A program made the position numbers and the translations under genes. DNA of 64,000 bases from Neoceratodus forsteri (lineage: Eukaryota > Chordata > Ceratodontiformes > Ceratodontidae): assembly GCA_016271365.2 (NCBI GenBank), contig CM028132.1, positions 1,185,179,001-1,185,243,000 on the forward strand, read 5' to 3'. Position 1 is the stretch's first letter, and every line of letters begins with the position of its first letter. Of this stretch, positions 10,647 to 21,390 are shown piece by piece. The notes under the pieces are model-generated. The model did no database searches and had not been told where the DNA came from. It saw nothing but the letters and a program-made list of their open reading frames with translations.

Positions 10647-10986
10647 AAGCCAAAACCAAACAGAAGTTATTTTTTTCACCAAAAAAGAAATTATATATAT
10701 ATAAAACTATTAAAATAGACCACCAAAATCTCACACACTTCTTTTACTGCCTCATCTTCTCTCTGCACTTACCTAACATTATTTAAAAATCACTTGCTGC
10801 ACACCTGCTCAAACCTCCATCTTGCATTTAACACCTGCCTTCTCTGTACCTATATACTCTCAAATTAATTATTCTCAGGTACATTTTCAAATCTTGCTTT
10901 CTCTGCTCTATTATGTACATCCCAATCATAATATTTTTCTACTTTCTGCTGAATAAATTTCAAGTAAACCTATTCCATTGAACCTT

Positions 10987-11006
10987 TGTGTATATGTGTG
11001 TGTGTG

Positions 11007-11079
<73 letters not shown>

Positions 11080-11092
11080 GTAATATATGGAT
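10987..11092. repeat. (TG)n/(TA)n microsatellite, copy 1
   Basis: A TG run passes into about 40 TA dinucleotides with one or two interruptions. It lies left of an inverted-repeat segment, and a second TA run (11815-11862) lies on the right. Confidence 0.92.
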
Positions 11093-11173
11093 AGTTAAAA
11101 TAACACTACCAAAAAGCATATGAAAATTTTCTTGTAATACACTGGAGCCAAAGTGATAATACCATCATTTTAG

Positions 11174-11812
11174 GTGATAATAGTATAGTTCAGAGCCCGT
11201 AATACTATCGTTCCGACTCTAAACAATACTATTATCACAAAATCTACTACTTATAGCGCAAAGCTCTCCACTCCATTCAATGGTTGCCATGCTCCCCAAC
11301 TGTTAATCAGACAGCAGCGTGCACACATTTTGAATCACAGCTCATGACTGGCCGAATTCTGTCTGTGGGTGGGCAAAACATTTAAAATAACATGGCGGCC
11401 ATCTCTCGCTAAGCGAGACAGTATTTCGTCTTCGCGATATATATATTTTTTTTAAACAAATCCATTTTTTCGGTGGATCCTGCCTTCCTTGCACATCAAA
11501 ACAACAAAAAAGTAGGGATCCCCATGAAAGTTAAACACACTCACAGAAGTGCAGAGACAGACGACGGGGGATGGGGGGCAGTCGTTGAACACGCACTGAG
11601 CGAGTCCTCAGTGCAGCAGCGAACACGCAGTGAGCAAATCTTCAAAGCAGCAGCAGCTGCACAAGTTTAAATTCAGATCCATATATTACAAAAATAAAAA
11701 TAGGTGAGAGTGTATTACTGGAAGTAATACCATCTCGGGTTTTGAGGACAAGGGAACCTCTCGGCGTCCCAGAACCTCTCGATAGTGTACTCCCTTATGT
11801 CACTCTCACTTA
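11174..11812. mobile_element. Candidate foldback DNA element between two TA arrays, copy 1
   Basis: A left inverted repeat at 11174-11238 starts GTGATAATAGTAT and ends ATACTATTATCAC. A right inverted-repeat cluster spans about 11704-11812 and contains paired GTATTAC / GTAATAC-type and GAGGTT / AACCTC segments; the pairing is clearer in copy 2 (55930-56040). The two clusters enclose about 470 bp. Each outer side is a TA microsatellite. There is no transposase. I infer a non-autonomous element with structured ends, possibly inserting at TA repeats. Two unrelated hairpins are an alternative. Confidence 0.4.
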
Positions 11813-11814
11813 TT

Positions 11815-11862
<48 letters not shown>
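11815..11862. repeat. (TA)n microsatellite, copy 1
   Basis: About 20 TA units border the right side of the inverted-repeat segment. The copy 2 equivalent is 56042-56083. Confidence 0.9.
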
Positions 11863-12065
11863 TCTGTACATTTTGTAAATCTCACTTTATATAATTTTGT
11901 AATTTATGTATATTATTCACTCAGTGTTACAACTTTTGTGATCCATCTATCCCCATGACTTTATAGTTTGCTCATTGCAGTTTAGCTGCCCTCGGCAACT
12001 GTGCACTGATCATTTATCTGCTGTTCTTAACAACTGCTGCTCATGATGTGTATACCTGCTCTATG

Positions 12066-12102
12066 TATTGTATTGCATTGTATTGTATTGTATTGTATCG
12101 TC
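12066..12102. repeat. (TTGTA)n microsatellite, copy 1
   Basis: About six TTGTA-type pentamers, with GC interruptions, precede a segment ending CCAAAATTCAAAT and AAATAAAATAAA. The same ending occurs at 38130-38150, suggesting two members of one repeat family. Copy 2 is at about 56287-56322. Confidence 0.8.
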
Positions 12103-12189
12103 TTACCGGGTTGCACCTGAAAACGGGACTGTATGGTCTCAGCGAGCTCACCCGGTTACCAAAATTCAAATATGTAAATAAAATAAATA

Positions 12190-13160
12190 TCATATGCCAG
12201 CATACCGGTTAGAACAGTGTTAATAATGCTGCACAGAACAGCATGGTCTATACAGCACTTCCATGGACAGTGATAGGGGAATAACAGCGCTATTTAGTAA
12301 ACACTCCCCATGTCGCTGTCCCTGGTACTAGAAGAGACCACAAGGGGAGAGGAAATCAGGAAACTGGTCAAGCTGTTCCTGTGGTGTGGATTGCTAAAAC
12401 ATGAACAGCTAGGCTGGAGTGGTGGTGGAGACCAGGGTTCTAATCCTGTTTTCCAGAATTGTATTAGTAGTGGTAGTGATCACAAACCAGTCTTGATCAC
12501 TACTTGTGGTGTTGTGTTTTTAGCGCATTTGTTCCTGCTGTTTTTCTATCAGCACTGTTTGGATGGTGCTGTTATTGACAACGCTGTCCATGCAGTCACT
12601 GTTTAGACCTAGTGCCATATGCCAGTACCTCAAAAATGGAATCGGGCCACACTCAGACCATGATTGTTTCTCCACTCCATGCCGCCTACCGACCAATGCT
12701 CACCTACATTTCTCGACTGCACTCCTGTAAAAAAAAACTCCTGCAGCAGCTCTTACCTCAGAGTCAGTATTTATTTACTCCATTTCAGCCACTCACAAGA
12801 CATTCCTTACCGGGATCGTAGTGCCTGCTCACCGGCAATCACTCATGCAGCTCCCAGAGATTACTCACACTGCCCAGCAGCTCAGTCACAGTGCAGAAAC
12901 CTTGCTACTGCTTTTAAAAAAAACATAACACAAAAAAAACTTTCCAAGAATCTATCTTCTGTGTGGGTCTGGTAAAGATCTGGGAGGTCTCAGGTAATGT
13001 TATTGGGGAGTACGGGCCATGGCTCTTACCTTATTCTACCTACCAACACAGGACTATTTGTCTAAAGAGGAACGATTTTACTAAAAATTTAAAATAAACA
13101 TTTCTTTTTTTTAATATAAACTCTTTAAGATTTTTTTTTAAAACTTTTGCATTGTATAGT
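12190..13160. other. No recognisable gene or repeat, copy 1
   Basis: I see no conserved protein motif here. Open stretches on the plus strand (12310-12975) have no recognisable domains and their frames differ between the two copies. The second half is C-rich and broadly similar in composition to 38160-38560. The block may be the interior of a dispersed non-autonomous element bounded by the CAAAATTCAAAT tail and the hairpin at 13163. Confidence 0.4.
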
Positions 13161-13162
13161 CT

Positions 13163-13303
13163 CAATAATCCACTCCAGGGTGTGGCTTGTGGTGCAATTT
13201 ACCCACTTCTAGTATGATTAAGTCACTCGGCCTGTTGCCTCATGACTGATCCACACCAGGCATGGGTAAATCCCACCATAACCCACACCGTTGTGGATTA
13301 TTG
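13163..13303. mobile_element. Short hairpin MITE-like repeat, copy 1
   Basis: The left end CAATAATCCAC followed by GGGTGTGG pairs with the right end, whose reverse complement is CAATAATCCACAACGGTGTG. This gives about 20-bp imperfect terminal inverted repeats around 141 bp. Part of its right half (GGCATGGGTAAA ... GTGGATTATTG) recurs at 38713-38757 in a related copy. No coding capacity. Copy 2 is at 57396-57536. Confidence 0.6.
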
Positions 13304-13930
13304 TTTAAATAACATTACTTCCTGGGTGGTTGAGGGCCTTGTAAACCACCCAGGTCTTCAGTTATTACAATATCACTGTACACCTTGACCATGGATTATT
13401 GCTTAATCAATGTTCTGCTGACAGGTTGTAAGAATGCATTAAAAGGAAACCTGGCCATAGAAAAATACTACCTCCTGGGGCCAGGAAGCACCCACAAATG
13501 TTCATAAAGTTGGCACCTCTGGTTACTGGTAAGACTGTGAGAGAGGTGTTGGAGAATTAATAGGCAGTCCAGTTTCATAATTGAAGGAGATGTAGTTTCA
13601 GTTATGTCTTTTCATTCTCTCCTCTCTCTTTGTTTTGCATTATTCCCTCCACCCTCCCACCTGGTCAGGAACCCCTTTCTTTGGCTTAGTCACAACTTTC
13701 CACCTGAGGAACTCACCAGCACCCTCAAGGCCACTGCCACTCTAGCCTACCTGCAGTTCTATCAATGGATTGCCCTTTATGCAAGGGCATAAACAGAACA
13801 GGCAAACTAATTTATTTATTTCAAACATTTTACCAGGGAGGACTTACTGAGCGTGTAGCAGCTTGTTTCCAAATGCTTCCTGGGGAAGGGGGAAGGTGAG
13901 AGTACAGTGCAGTGCAATTACAAAATACAG
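13304..13930. other. No gene recognised, copy 1
   Basis: Between the hairpin MITE and the CATA microsatellite I see no conserved coding motif. The stretch around 13811-13840 (TTATTTATTTCAAACATTTT followed by ACCAGGGAGG) resembles the 3' tails of LINE or SINE elements but is too short to classify. Copy 2 carries the same sequence with a few indels. Confidence 0.4.
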
Positions 13931-13936
13931 TGTTCA

Positions 13937-13986
13937 GTACATATATGCATACATACGTACATATATACATACATACATACATACAT
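13937..13986. repeat. (CATA)n microsatellite, copy 1
   Basis: An imperfect run of CATA tetramers. In copy 2 (about 58177-58228) it differs by small indels and a CAG interruption. Confidence 0.85.
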
Positions 13987-14073
13987 GCAATAATATGTAA
14001 ATAAGTACAACAAAAATTAACAATACACAGGCAATGTTTCTGAGCAGGAAATATGCAATACAATAAAAATGCA

Positions 14074-15517
14074 TGTAACCCCCTTGTCACCCGGGGTTAC
14101 TAGAATCCCACTTAGATCTAGTGTCAGGCAGGGGAAAGGCAGCTTGTGAGACACCAGTTAAATGGGTTTCACACAGTCTCACTCTGTCTTCAGTCTCAGC
14201 TGAGCTGGAGGGATGATATCACTTACAATTCTTGCAGCAGCATAAGCCACAGTGGAATGCTGCAGCTGGGGGTTAGGTTAGAATGCTGGGGATTTAAATG
14301 TTAGTCTTGGGCAGTCTGTAGTGGAAGCAGGAGGTGTGCTGCAGTTGGCAGCCCCTTAGAGTCTAGCTCTGTAATGAGCTACCACAGGAAGAGGGTGTGT
14401 TCTCACCACCCTAGAGAAGAACACAGAAGAAATCAATAGAAGTGGTTGAGGCTATTCCTGGTTTGTTCCAGTGCCCCATCCCTGGAGGGATGGAGGGAGA
14501 CCAGCTTCAGGAGCAAACCCTGGCCCTGCTGGAAGAGGAAAAGCTGCCTGATGAGAGAATTTGTACTGAGGTACCAGATGTGTAATTTCTGTACGAGAAG
14601 CCCTGGGGCACCTGTGAACCATGGAGAGTCTGCTCTGACACAGAGCCCATGTTTTCACCGAGACAGTTGTGTAAAGTACCTGCTACTATGGGATCAGGAA
14701 AGGACAGCCAAGTACAGTACTTCAAGTTATGTGTATGACTTAAAATGCATCTAACCAGTGGGGGTCTACAGGGATGGACATAGCCACTTAGAGAACGTTG
14801 CAAGTCAGGACACTAGTTGCATGGAAAGTAGACTGTTAAATGTGATATACATGTCGAGATAGCATTCTACAACAGAGAGTTCAAAGGAAAGGTGTTGACT
14901 CCAAACGAATGGCCGGGTATGGATTTTGGGGACAAGAGGTGGGAGTCCCCCCATCTGGAGTAACCAGATTTACCTCAACAGATTCACTTGGCCAGTGTCT
15001 GTAGAAAGTACCCAGATGTGGGATTAAGATGTGTTTTCCCTTTAGAGCTAGAAGCTCGTGGGTGGTTGAGGAGCCACCACCAAAGTCCATAACATATGGA
15101 AAAGTGTACTAGTGCTAGCTGAGTACCATGCCAGGGAATCCAAGAGTGAGAGTACCAGTTCGGGCGTGAGAGCCCAGAGTGTTCAAAACCTGAGGGTTGT
15201 TGTGATGAAGAAGATGTTCTGACCTCTGTAGATCTACATATCCAGTGAGTGTAGCCCTGTAGTAGTTCATCTTGCTTTGTATTCTTGTGTTGAAGTGAAT
15301 AAAAGCCCACTTTAGAATCCACTCCTGGTTTGGACATTTTCAGTTATTGCTTCCTGTGTCTGAAATTACTTGGGTGCCCCTGACCAGAAGTGCAAACCTG
15401 GCCCTGATGCCAATGAATGTTTTCTCCCAAACCCAGGCTAGTCAGGTAATGGGTTACAAAATAGAGGTACTCAGCACTCAACATCTAACTAATAACATCC
15501 CCCAAATCCTGGTTACA
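14074..15517 (+). mobile_element. Candidate solo LTR, copy 1
   Basis: The segment begins TGTAACC and ends GGTTACA, the TG...CA pattern with short inverted ends expected of long terminal repeats. It is flanked on both sides by TGCA (14070-14073 and 15518-15521), a possible 4-bp target duplication. An AATAAA polyadenylation signal lies at about 15298, leaving about 200 bp of R/U5-like sequence. Length is 1444 bp. I see no gag or pol next to it, so it would be a solo LTR left by recombination. TGCA is itself palindromic, so a DNA transposon with ends TGCATGTAACC cannot be ruled out. Strand is inferred from the polyadenylation signal. Confidence 0.5.
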
Positions 15518-15904
15518 TGCAGAAGATGAACAAAATGGTATATGCCACAGTTCAGTACTAAACAAGGGCTGGGGTAATTGAAGAAAACTGGGAAGGGAGG
15601 CAAAGGCAAAACTAATAATGGAGCAGGGTGGAGGGCAGCAGATGAAAGTCAGGACCAAGTGTCAGGGTAACTACAGGAGTAAGTAATGACATCAGGACGC
15701 TGTACACATTTGTGTACAGTTCTATTTTAGTATCTGTCTCTCTACCCCATGTCTAGGGTATGTAGATGGACTTTCTCTAAGCAGGGCATGTACAAACCTA
15801 TAAGACCATATAGAACAGGGCGGAGAAGGTGCAATGGCTTCACTCTTGCTACAGCTGGATGCCTGGGTGCCAATACTCAAAGCCTTAGAGGACCATTCCT
15901 ATTC

Positions 15905-16610
15905 CATTCTGTTACAGATCTTTGTGTCATCTGCAAATGGGCAGACCTTTCCTTCTAGCCCTTCTGCAACGTCACTGATGAAGACATTGAACAGAACTGT
16001 CCAAAGACTGATCCCTGAGGTACTTCGCTGGTCATCCCTCTCTCCCCAGATTGTACTCCATTTACCACCACCACCCTCTGTCTCCTGTCCATTAGCCAGT
16101 TCCTAACCCAGTTTGCCACCTTGTCTCCCAGGCCTAGACTACCCATCTTGTTAACCAGCTTCCAATGTGGGACGGTGTCCAAGGCTTTGCTGAACTCGAG
16201 GTAGGCTACGTCCACCGTGCCCCCCCCGATTTACTTCCTTTGACACCCAGTCGAAGAAGTCTATGAGATTTGTCTGACACAACCTACACACTGTGAACCC
16301 ATGTTGCCTAGAGTCCTGGGAACTGATGGCTTCTAGATGTCCCAGTGTCCTTTCCTTAAGCAGTGCCTCCATGATCTTCCCCACTACTGAGGCAAGGCTG
16401 ACCAGCCTAAAGTTGCCCACCTCCTCCCTACTGCCTGATTTGTGTAGAGGGGCAACATGTGCCCTCCTCCAATCCTCTGGCACCTCTCCTCTGTTAAGTG
16501 ACTCGGTGAACAATGCTGCCAGAGGTTCTGCTAGCTCTCTTCACAGCTCCCGTAGTATCCTTGGGTGTATGTTGTCTGGTTCCATTGCTTTGTCCCACCC
16601 CATAAATTCT
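15905..16610 (-). mobile_element. CR1-like LINE fragment (CR1e), copy 1
   Basis: The minus strand encodes, from high to low coordinates, RGEVPEDWRRAHVAPLHKSG, RLVSLASVVGKIMEALLKER, DSRQHGFTVCRLCQTNLIDF, the motif A region VAYLEFSKALDTVPHWKLV, and PQGSVFGQ followed by SMSSSVTLQKG. A FADD-encoding sequence lies near 15927-15938. The protein is clearly diverged from CR1a and CR1b, so this is a different CR1 subfamily. Both ends are missing. It abuts LINE-e on its high-coordinate side. Confidence 0.87.
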
Positions 16611-16621
16611 GTCCACCACTG

Positions 16622-17740
16622 CCTCACATATCACCTATCACATATGCAGATGATTTGGTGTTCTTCTTGAGTTCCCAGGATGTGACTGACATTAACAGAG
16701 AACTGTCTTCTGATGTTTAGGTTTTCCAAAGTTGACTCCATGAAAAAAGGCTTCTCACGAATATATCAAAGTGACAGGGTATGCTATTTGGTTCTGCCGT
16801 TAGGTTAAAGAGTTGTTCAATTCATCTACCATTTGTATGCAATGATGCGCACCTTGCTCGCTCCCATCCTTTACCTCGAGGTTCGCTAGACCACTCCTTG
16901 GATTTCACACCTCAAGTGACCTCCATCTGTAAGGCAGTTAATTCCAGAATAGGGCTGTCCTATAAGGCTAGTCATATTCTTTCCTTTGAAGCCGAATGGC
17001 CATAGCCCATGGCATTCTACTCCTTACATTTACTTATGATTTGCATGTCTTCTCAGTAGCTTTCAAATCCATACTACAAAATGGGATGTGACATTTAATG
17101 TCTGTTATTTCTCATTGGCCACAAACTGACATGTCCAGCACTGTACATTGTATTGAAACTTCACTGGCTCCAACCGAGTGCCATCGAGATCTCACCCTGG
17201 GAGGAGTTATTTCCTGCTTCTGCTGCCTTACAGAAATTCATATCCCTTAAGATCAACAGACCTTAACCTTTTGTTTATATCTAAGATTAGAACCAAATTA
17301 GGTGAGACAGCCTTCTCTGTTTCTGCTCCCAAACTATGGAATACTATTCCAGCTAAGATCAGACAATATCTTTCAATCAAGACCTTTCTTAATTGCTATC
17401 ATTACTATCTGCATCAGATGAGAGTGTGCTCCCATTTCTAGCTGTCTGTTATTGTATGGACTCCTCTAATTATGTGATGGACAATTTAGGTTTTGTCTTT
17501 GAATGCCTTTACACGTGTCACTTTGTAAACTTTGTTATCAAGTATGTTTATTTAAACTCTTTTTATCCATTTTAACTATATATTTTATGCTGGATATAGT
17601 ATCTTGGAATCTGTTAGGAATGTATTTGTCATTGTCTTTTATTGTGTTGTCCTCTGCTGTAATCTTCCAGGTTGTGCCTAAACATAATGTTTGTCTTGCA
17701 TACCTTACCAGGTAAATAAAAGCTAAATAAGTAAATATTG
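16622..17740 (+). mobile_element. Plus-strand LINE 3' fragment (LINE-e), copy 1
   Basis: This 5'-truncated LINE starts almost at its catalytic site: the frame ITYADDLVFFLSSQDVTDIN places YADD at 16643-16654. Downstream are stops and frameshifts, then an open stretch with LLLPYRNSYPLRSTDLNLLF, IRTKLGETAFSVSAPKLWN and TIPAKIRQYLSIKTFLNC (17178-17441), typical of the C-terminus of L2/Rex-type ORF2 proteins. The tail reads CCAGGTAAATAAAAGC and AAATAAGTAAATA near 17709-17737, a normal LINE 3' end. Copy 2 is at 60870-61995. Confidence 0.82.
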
Positions 17741-18735
17741 TACTTCAGAATCTGCAGGACAGCAAATACATGAGGCAGTACTTTATTTTATGCATTTATT
17801 TTTAATTGAAATGGAACACAAAATAGAGAACAGTGTATAGGCAACCATGCACAACAAGACTGTGTTCCCATTCAGGTTGTGAGCGAAGCTTGGGAGGTCC
17901 TACGAGATAATAACATCCCCAAGGTGGGAGCAAAACCCAGTTGTGAAGATGGTTACCCAGACAACTGAAACAGGGATTGAAGTAATTTGAACAATTTTAT
18001 CACTAATGCAGCAGCAACTTCCTTGGTGCTGATCACACCCATAACTCCACAGCCAGTGAACTAGTGCTCAGTACTTCTTGCTTTCCCACCCCCATGGACA
18101 CAGTAGTGGGGTGGGGAACAAAATAAAGCCAGCTATCTATTCAGCACCTGGAGCACCTGATCCTCGCAACAGGCACTTTCAAGAACAGGCCATCTCTGCA
18201 GATAGTGAGCAAACTGGAGTGACACTGAAGCGAATTCTGCATACAGCTGGCATAAGGTTATTTATTTATTTATTTTTTTAACATAGCATAAGGCATTCAA
18301 TAATACAAACATTTACATAAGGGGTCATCAGTTAGGCTTTTGTGTTAAAACCTGGGGGTACACCCATTAACTTCATTATTAATATTAAATTATTTTAATA
18401 TTGAACGGAAAAATGTCATCAGGCATACATGTCAGGTGGATGATGACAAACATCCAGTAATTAATGTCCGTGACATGTATCAAAAAGCCAAAAAGGGCAG
18501 TGAGAGTAAAATCTTATATTAGAACAGAACTTTGACAAAGACAATTAAAAATACCTACTCGTGTACTCCAGTGTAGATTTACTATACAAAACAGGCTCCA
18601 AACAGTGACATAGATTTAAGCAAAATTAGGTTTATTAAACCGTAAACTGCAAACTTATTACCCTCATAGTTGAAACATATGCTTGTACTCCCCCAAAATA
18701 GGTTGGTTTGCCTTATCTTTGCCTACATGTAACTG
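17741..18735. other. No gene recognised, copy 1
   Basis: This is AT-rich intergenic-type sequence. It contains a near-palindrome of ATTAATATTAAA type at about 18379-18404 and a TTATTTATTTATTTATT run at about 18259-18275. No conserved protein motif or RNA gene is visible, and copy 2 repeats it with few changes. Confidence 0.5.
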
Positions 18736-18739
18736 TATT

Positions 18740-19045
18740 ATATTAAACAAACTTGATTGGCTACCCTAAAATTACATTTCAGAATAGCTCAGTTATCTTT
18801 GTTACATAGAATGATTAATAAGGATCAACCTACTTCACTATCCTCTGAATGTCTAAATTCTCATTTTAGAACAAGACTTTGTTCCTTTAGCAATCATGAC
18901 TTAAAATTGCCTTTCAAACACACCTCAGTAGGACAGAGATCCTTCATTTGTAGTTCTGTGAAACACTGGAATAACTTGTCACCCGCCCTTAAAGAAGTTT
19001 CGAATCATAAATGTTTTGCAAGGATGTTGCTCAGAAGCCTTTAAA
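18740..19045 (+). pseudogene. LINE ORF2 C-terminal fragment (LINE-f), copy 1
   Basis: About 95 residues include LKLHFRIAQLSLLHRMINKD, HFRTRLCSFSNHDLKLPF and SSVKHWNNLSPALKEVSNHK. This layout (LHFRIA, R..LR......L..P....GQRSF..S....WN.L) is that of the C-terminal end of jockey/L2-group reverse transcriptase proteins. No catalytic region is nearby, so this is a strongly 5'-truncated copy. In copy 2 an extra C before AAAATTAC near 63029 joins the frame further upstream. Confidence 0.75.
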
Positions 19046-19497
19046 GAGCTGCTAACACAATAGCTGTTACTTAGCTGTTTCTGTGTCAGAACATAAATTT
19101 ATTTTGGTAGGCATCTATATTTTTTCTCAAAAAATGAAGGTTAATACCTTTTTTAATGTTTTCTACCACCACAGTAATGTGCGCTACCACTCTGTATTAG
19201 CGCTCCAATCACGAACTAAAGACATGCTGACATCAAGAAGGGAAATCAGTGTGCCAGCAGGGACTCACAGCCTTTAGAGTGCTAATGGAGTTCTTCAAGA
19301 GGACATGATAAACCCAACTTGTTTCTAAATCATTTCAGGGACAATGAGTGCATCTTCACATACTGTATATCACAAATATACGTCACTGCCCATATTTCAA
19401 TAACCATTAAATTCTAGTTCATATTCACAATTAAGTCAACACTCCCAATAAGTTTGTTTGTTTTGAAGTTAAGAGACCAGTTAAGCAATAAGGTAAG

Positions 19498-19610
19498 ACC
19501 AGGGTTAGATTAACAGTCTGTTAATCACCCCCATGGGTGTAATGTGGCATGAGGAGCAGCCGAGTGCCATATTTTCCCAAGGGGTGATTGACTGTTAGTC
19601 TAACCCTTGT
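19498..19610. mobile_element. Hairpin MITE, copy 1
   Basis: The left arm (ACCAGGGTTAGATTAACAGT then CTGTTAATCACCCC) and the right arm (GGGGTGATTGACTGTTAGTC then TAACCCTTGTG) are reverse complements with a few mismatches, separated by about 48 bp. Pairing may extend outward through TAAGGTAAG / TTCCTTACT. The full hairpin is about 115-140 bp and has no coding capacity. Copy 2 is at 63754-63868. Confidence 0.65.
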
Positions 19611-19743
19611 GAGTTCCTTACTGTCATTATAAAAAATTATTCCAAAAGAAAAGTGTTAAAAGTATACTCTTTGACTGTTTTCCTCATTTAGAGGGAGATT
19701 TTTAATAAAATAGTTCTTCCACCAACAGTTTAAGAATGCTGGG

Positions 19744-21390
19744 TCAAAATCAGAATGTATCATTCCAGTCATTCAGCAGTGCTAGAGGATGGAAATGCTG
19801 ATAGGAAGAATCCATGTGCCATGGTGATCAGGCTGTACATGACAGTGTAACAGGGATTAATGAAAGGCTGTTCGAATCCTAACAGCCAATCAGATTGCAG
19901 CATTTCTGAAACCCTTTCATAATGATTCTTATATGCAGCCTTAGGAAAATTGACAACATAGTAGCCAGTTTTAAGGTTTGGCTTAGGAATTAATGAGTTT
20001 ATGATGTCCTCTAAAATTATTTTCTTAAATTTCCATATCAAAGGCTGCATAAAGAACATCTGTTAAATCTTCTGTTTCAGCCTGCCCACAGTTGCATATC
20101 AAATTTTGTTCAGGATGTACAGTACTTGTTTACTGAAACATAACTGTACTCATTTGAGGAAAATCTCAAATCAGGCCAGGGTAATAGTTTTATTATCCTT
20201 GTGAGATCTGAGCAGTGACATGTGCTATAGTTCCAGGCTATGAACAAATTTTATATTTGCCAAGTCACGGGCTGTCGAATTGATATACCTTTTCTAAATC
20301 AAATTTTGCTGTCAAGTGAATGGCTTGCAATGCTATTGAAAAAGTTAGTCCATAATTTGCCCAGTGTAGAGAGCAGTTTATCAAGCCAGCAAGACCTATA
20401 GCCTTCTATTAGCAGGAGTATTTTTCCCATAGGCATTTGAATAGGTAGTTGTGCAGTCCATATTCATTGTTTTAGTCAATATATGCTGCATACTAATCCT
20501 GCAAAGCTCATACCTAGCTATATATGCTGAGGTTGAAAGAGCCACAGCCAGCAGTGCTCCTTGACCCATATTTGTAGCAAAGTTAAGGCTATCTGTCTAT
20601 ACAAAAACACCCAATATTCTATAAACTTAATACTGCTAAAGCAAGATACAACGTACAAGCTATGCAGAAATGTACTACATCATTAGGGCTCCACAGAGCC
20701 TCACCACCAAACTAATGTTTAAATAAATTTAAGCCAACAACACATACATGCAGTACAGTGTATACAATAGGTTCATTCTCTGAGATTCAGGTCTAAGCTA
20801 ACTGATGGCAGGAACTTTGATAGCCTTTATGTCAGTATAAGATTACTATTTAAAACTATTTTAGGTGGCGGTTGTCCCTCAGGCATCAACTACAGCTACA
20901 CAAACCCACTACAATGAAAACTCAACCAAAAGATTCCTGTGTCAAACATAATATTTTAAGGCCATGTGTTAAAACAGAGGGTCATACAGAGTTGCATCCA
21001 TAACCAGATCTCTGCATATAGTATTAAAATGTACAGTTATGAATCAAACTACTTATATGGCAAAGTAACCAATCTGTCTGGATGTGAAAAGATGTGGGGC
21101 ACCTGACACAAACAGATTACATATTTAACCTGCTCTGGTTAGTAGATCACTGCCCTGCCACTACTCAGGAGAAATGGACAGCAATAGAAGGATGTAGCCC
21201 TGCAGTCAGGACAGCAATAATGACCAAGACAACCTGCATCAGATTTAATAAAATCTGAAGCACCAGTTAACAACTAACATAGACATGCCAGACTAGCGCC
21301 AGTCAGTTTCCCTACCGATGTCATTCACAAGCATCTCCATGGGCAGCAAGACAATGGATGACTGTGAGCTGCGCATTCAGGTGTGGACGA
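19744..21390. other. Single-copy stretch, no gene recognised
   Basis: The repeat shared with copy 2 cannot be followed past 19743 because the window ends. A 96-codon open frame on the minus strand (19769-20059) has no domain I recognise. The rest is AT-rich with no LINE motifs, long repeats or RNA genes that I can identify. Confidence 0.45.

Larger units (their letters stand above)
1..19743. repeat. Copy 1 of a ~19.7-kb direct repeat
   Basis: This whole segment recurs at 44245-64000 in the same orientation and with the same order of nested transposons. Anchors checked by eye give offsets of 44244 (base 1), 44272 (2990), 44278 (4772), 44251 (6968), 44245 (8201), 44216 (10641), 44233 (13163), 44237 (14074), 44247 (15517) and 44257 (19743). 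The drift shows many small indels in both directions, while base substitutions are rare. Copy 1 begins inside an L2 element at the window edge, so the true repeat may be longer. It could be a tandem or segmental duplication with a ~44-kb period, or an assembly artefact; the indel-dominated differences favour the artefact or uncorrected read errors. Confidence 0.97.

Noticed and set aside
19769..20059. 96-codon minus-strand open frame outside the repeats
   Set aside because: No recognisable domain, no splice or promoter support and no second copy to test conservation. It may be a transposon remnant but I cannot support that.
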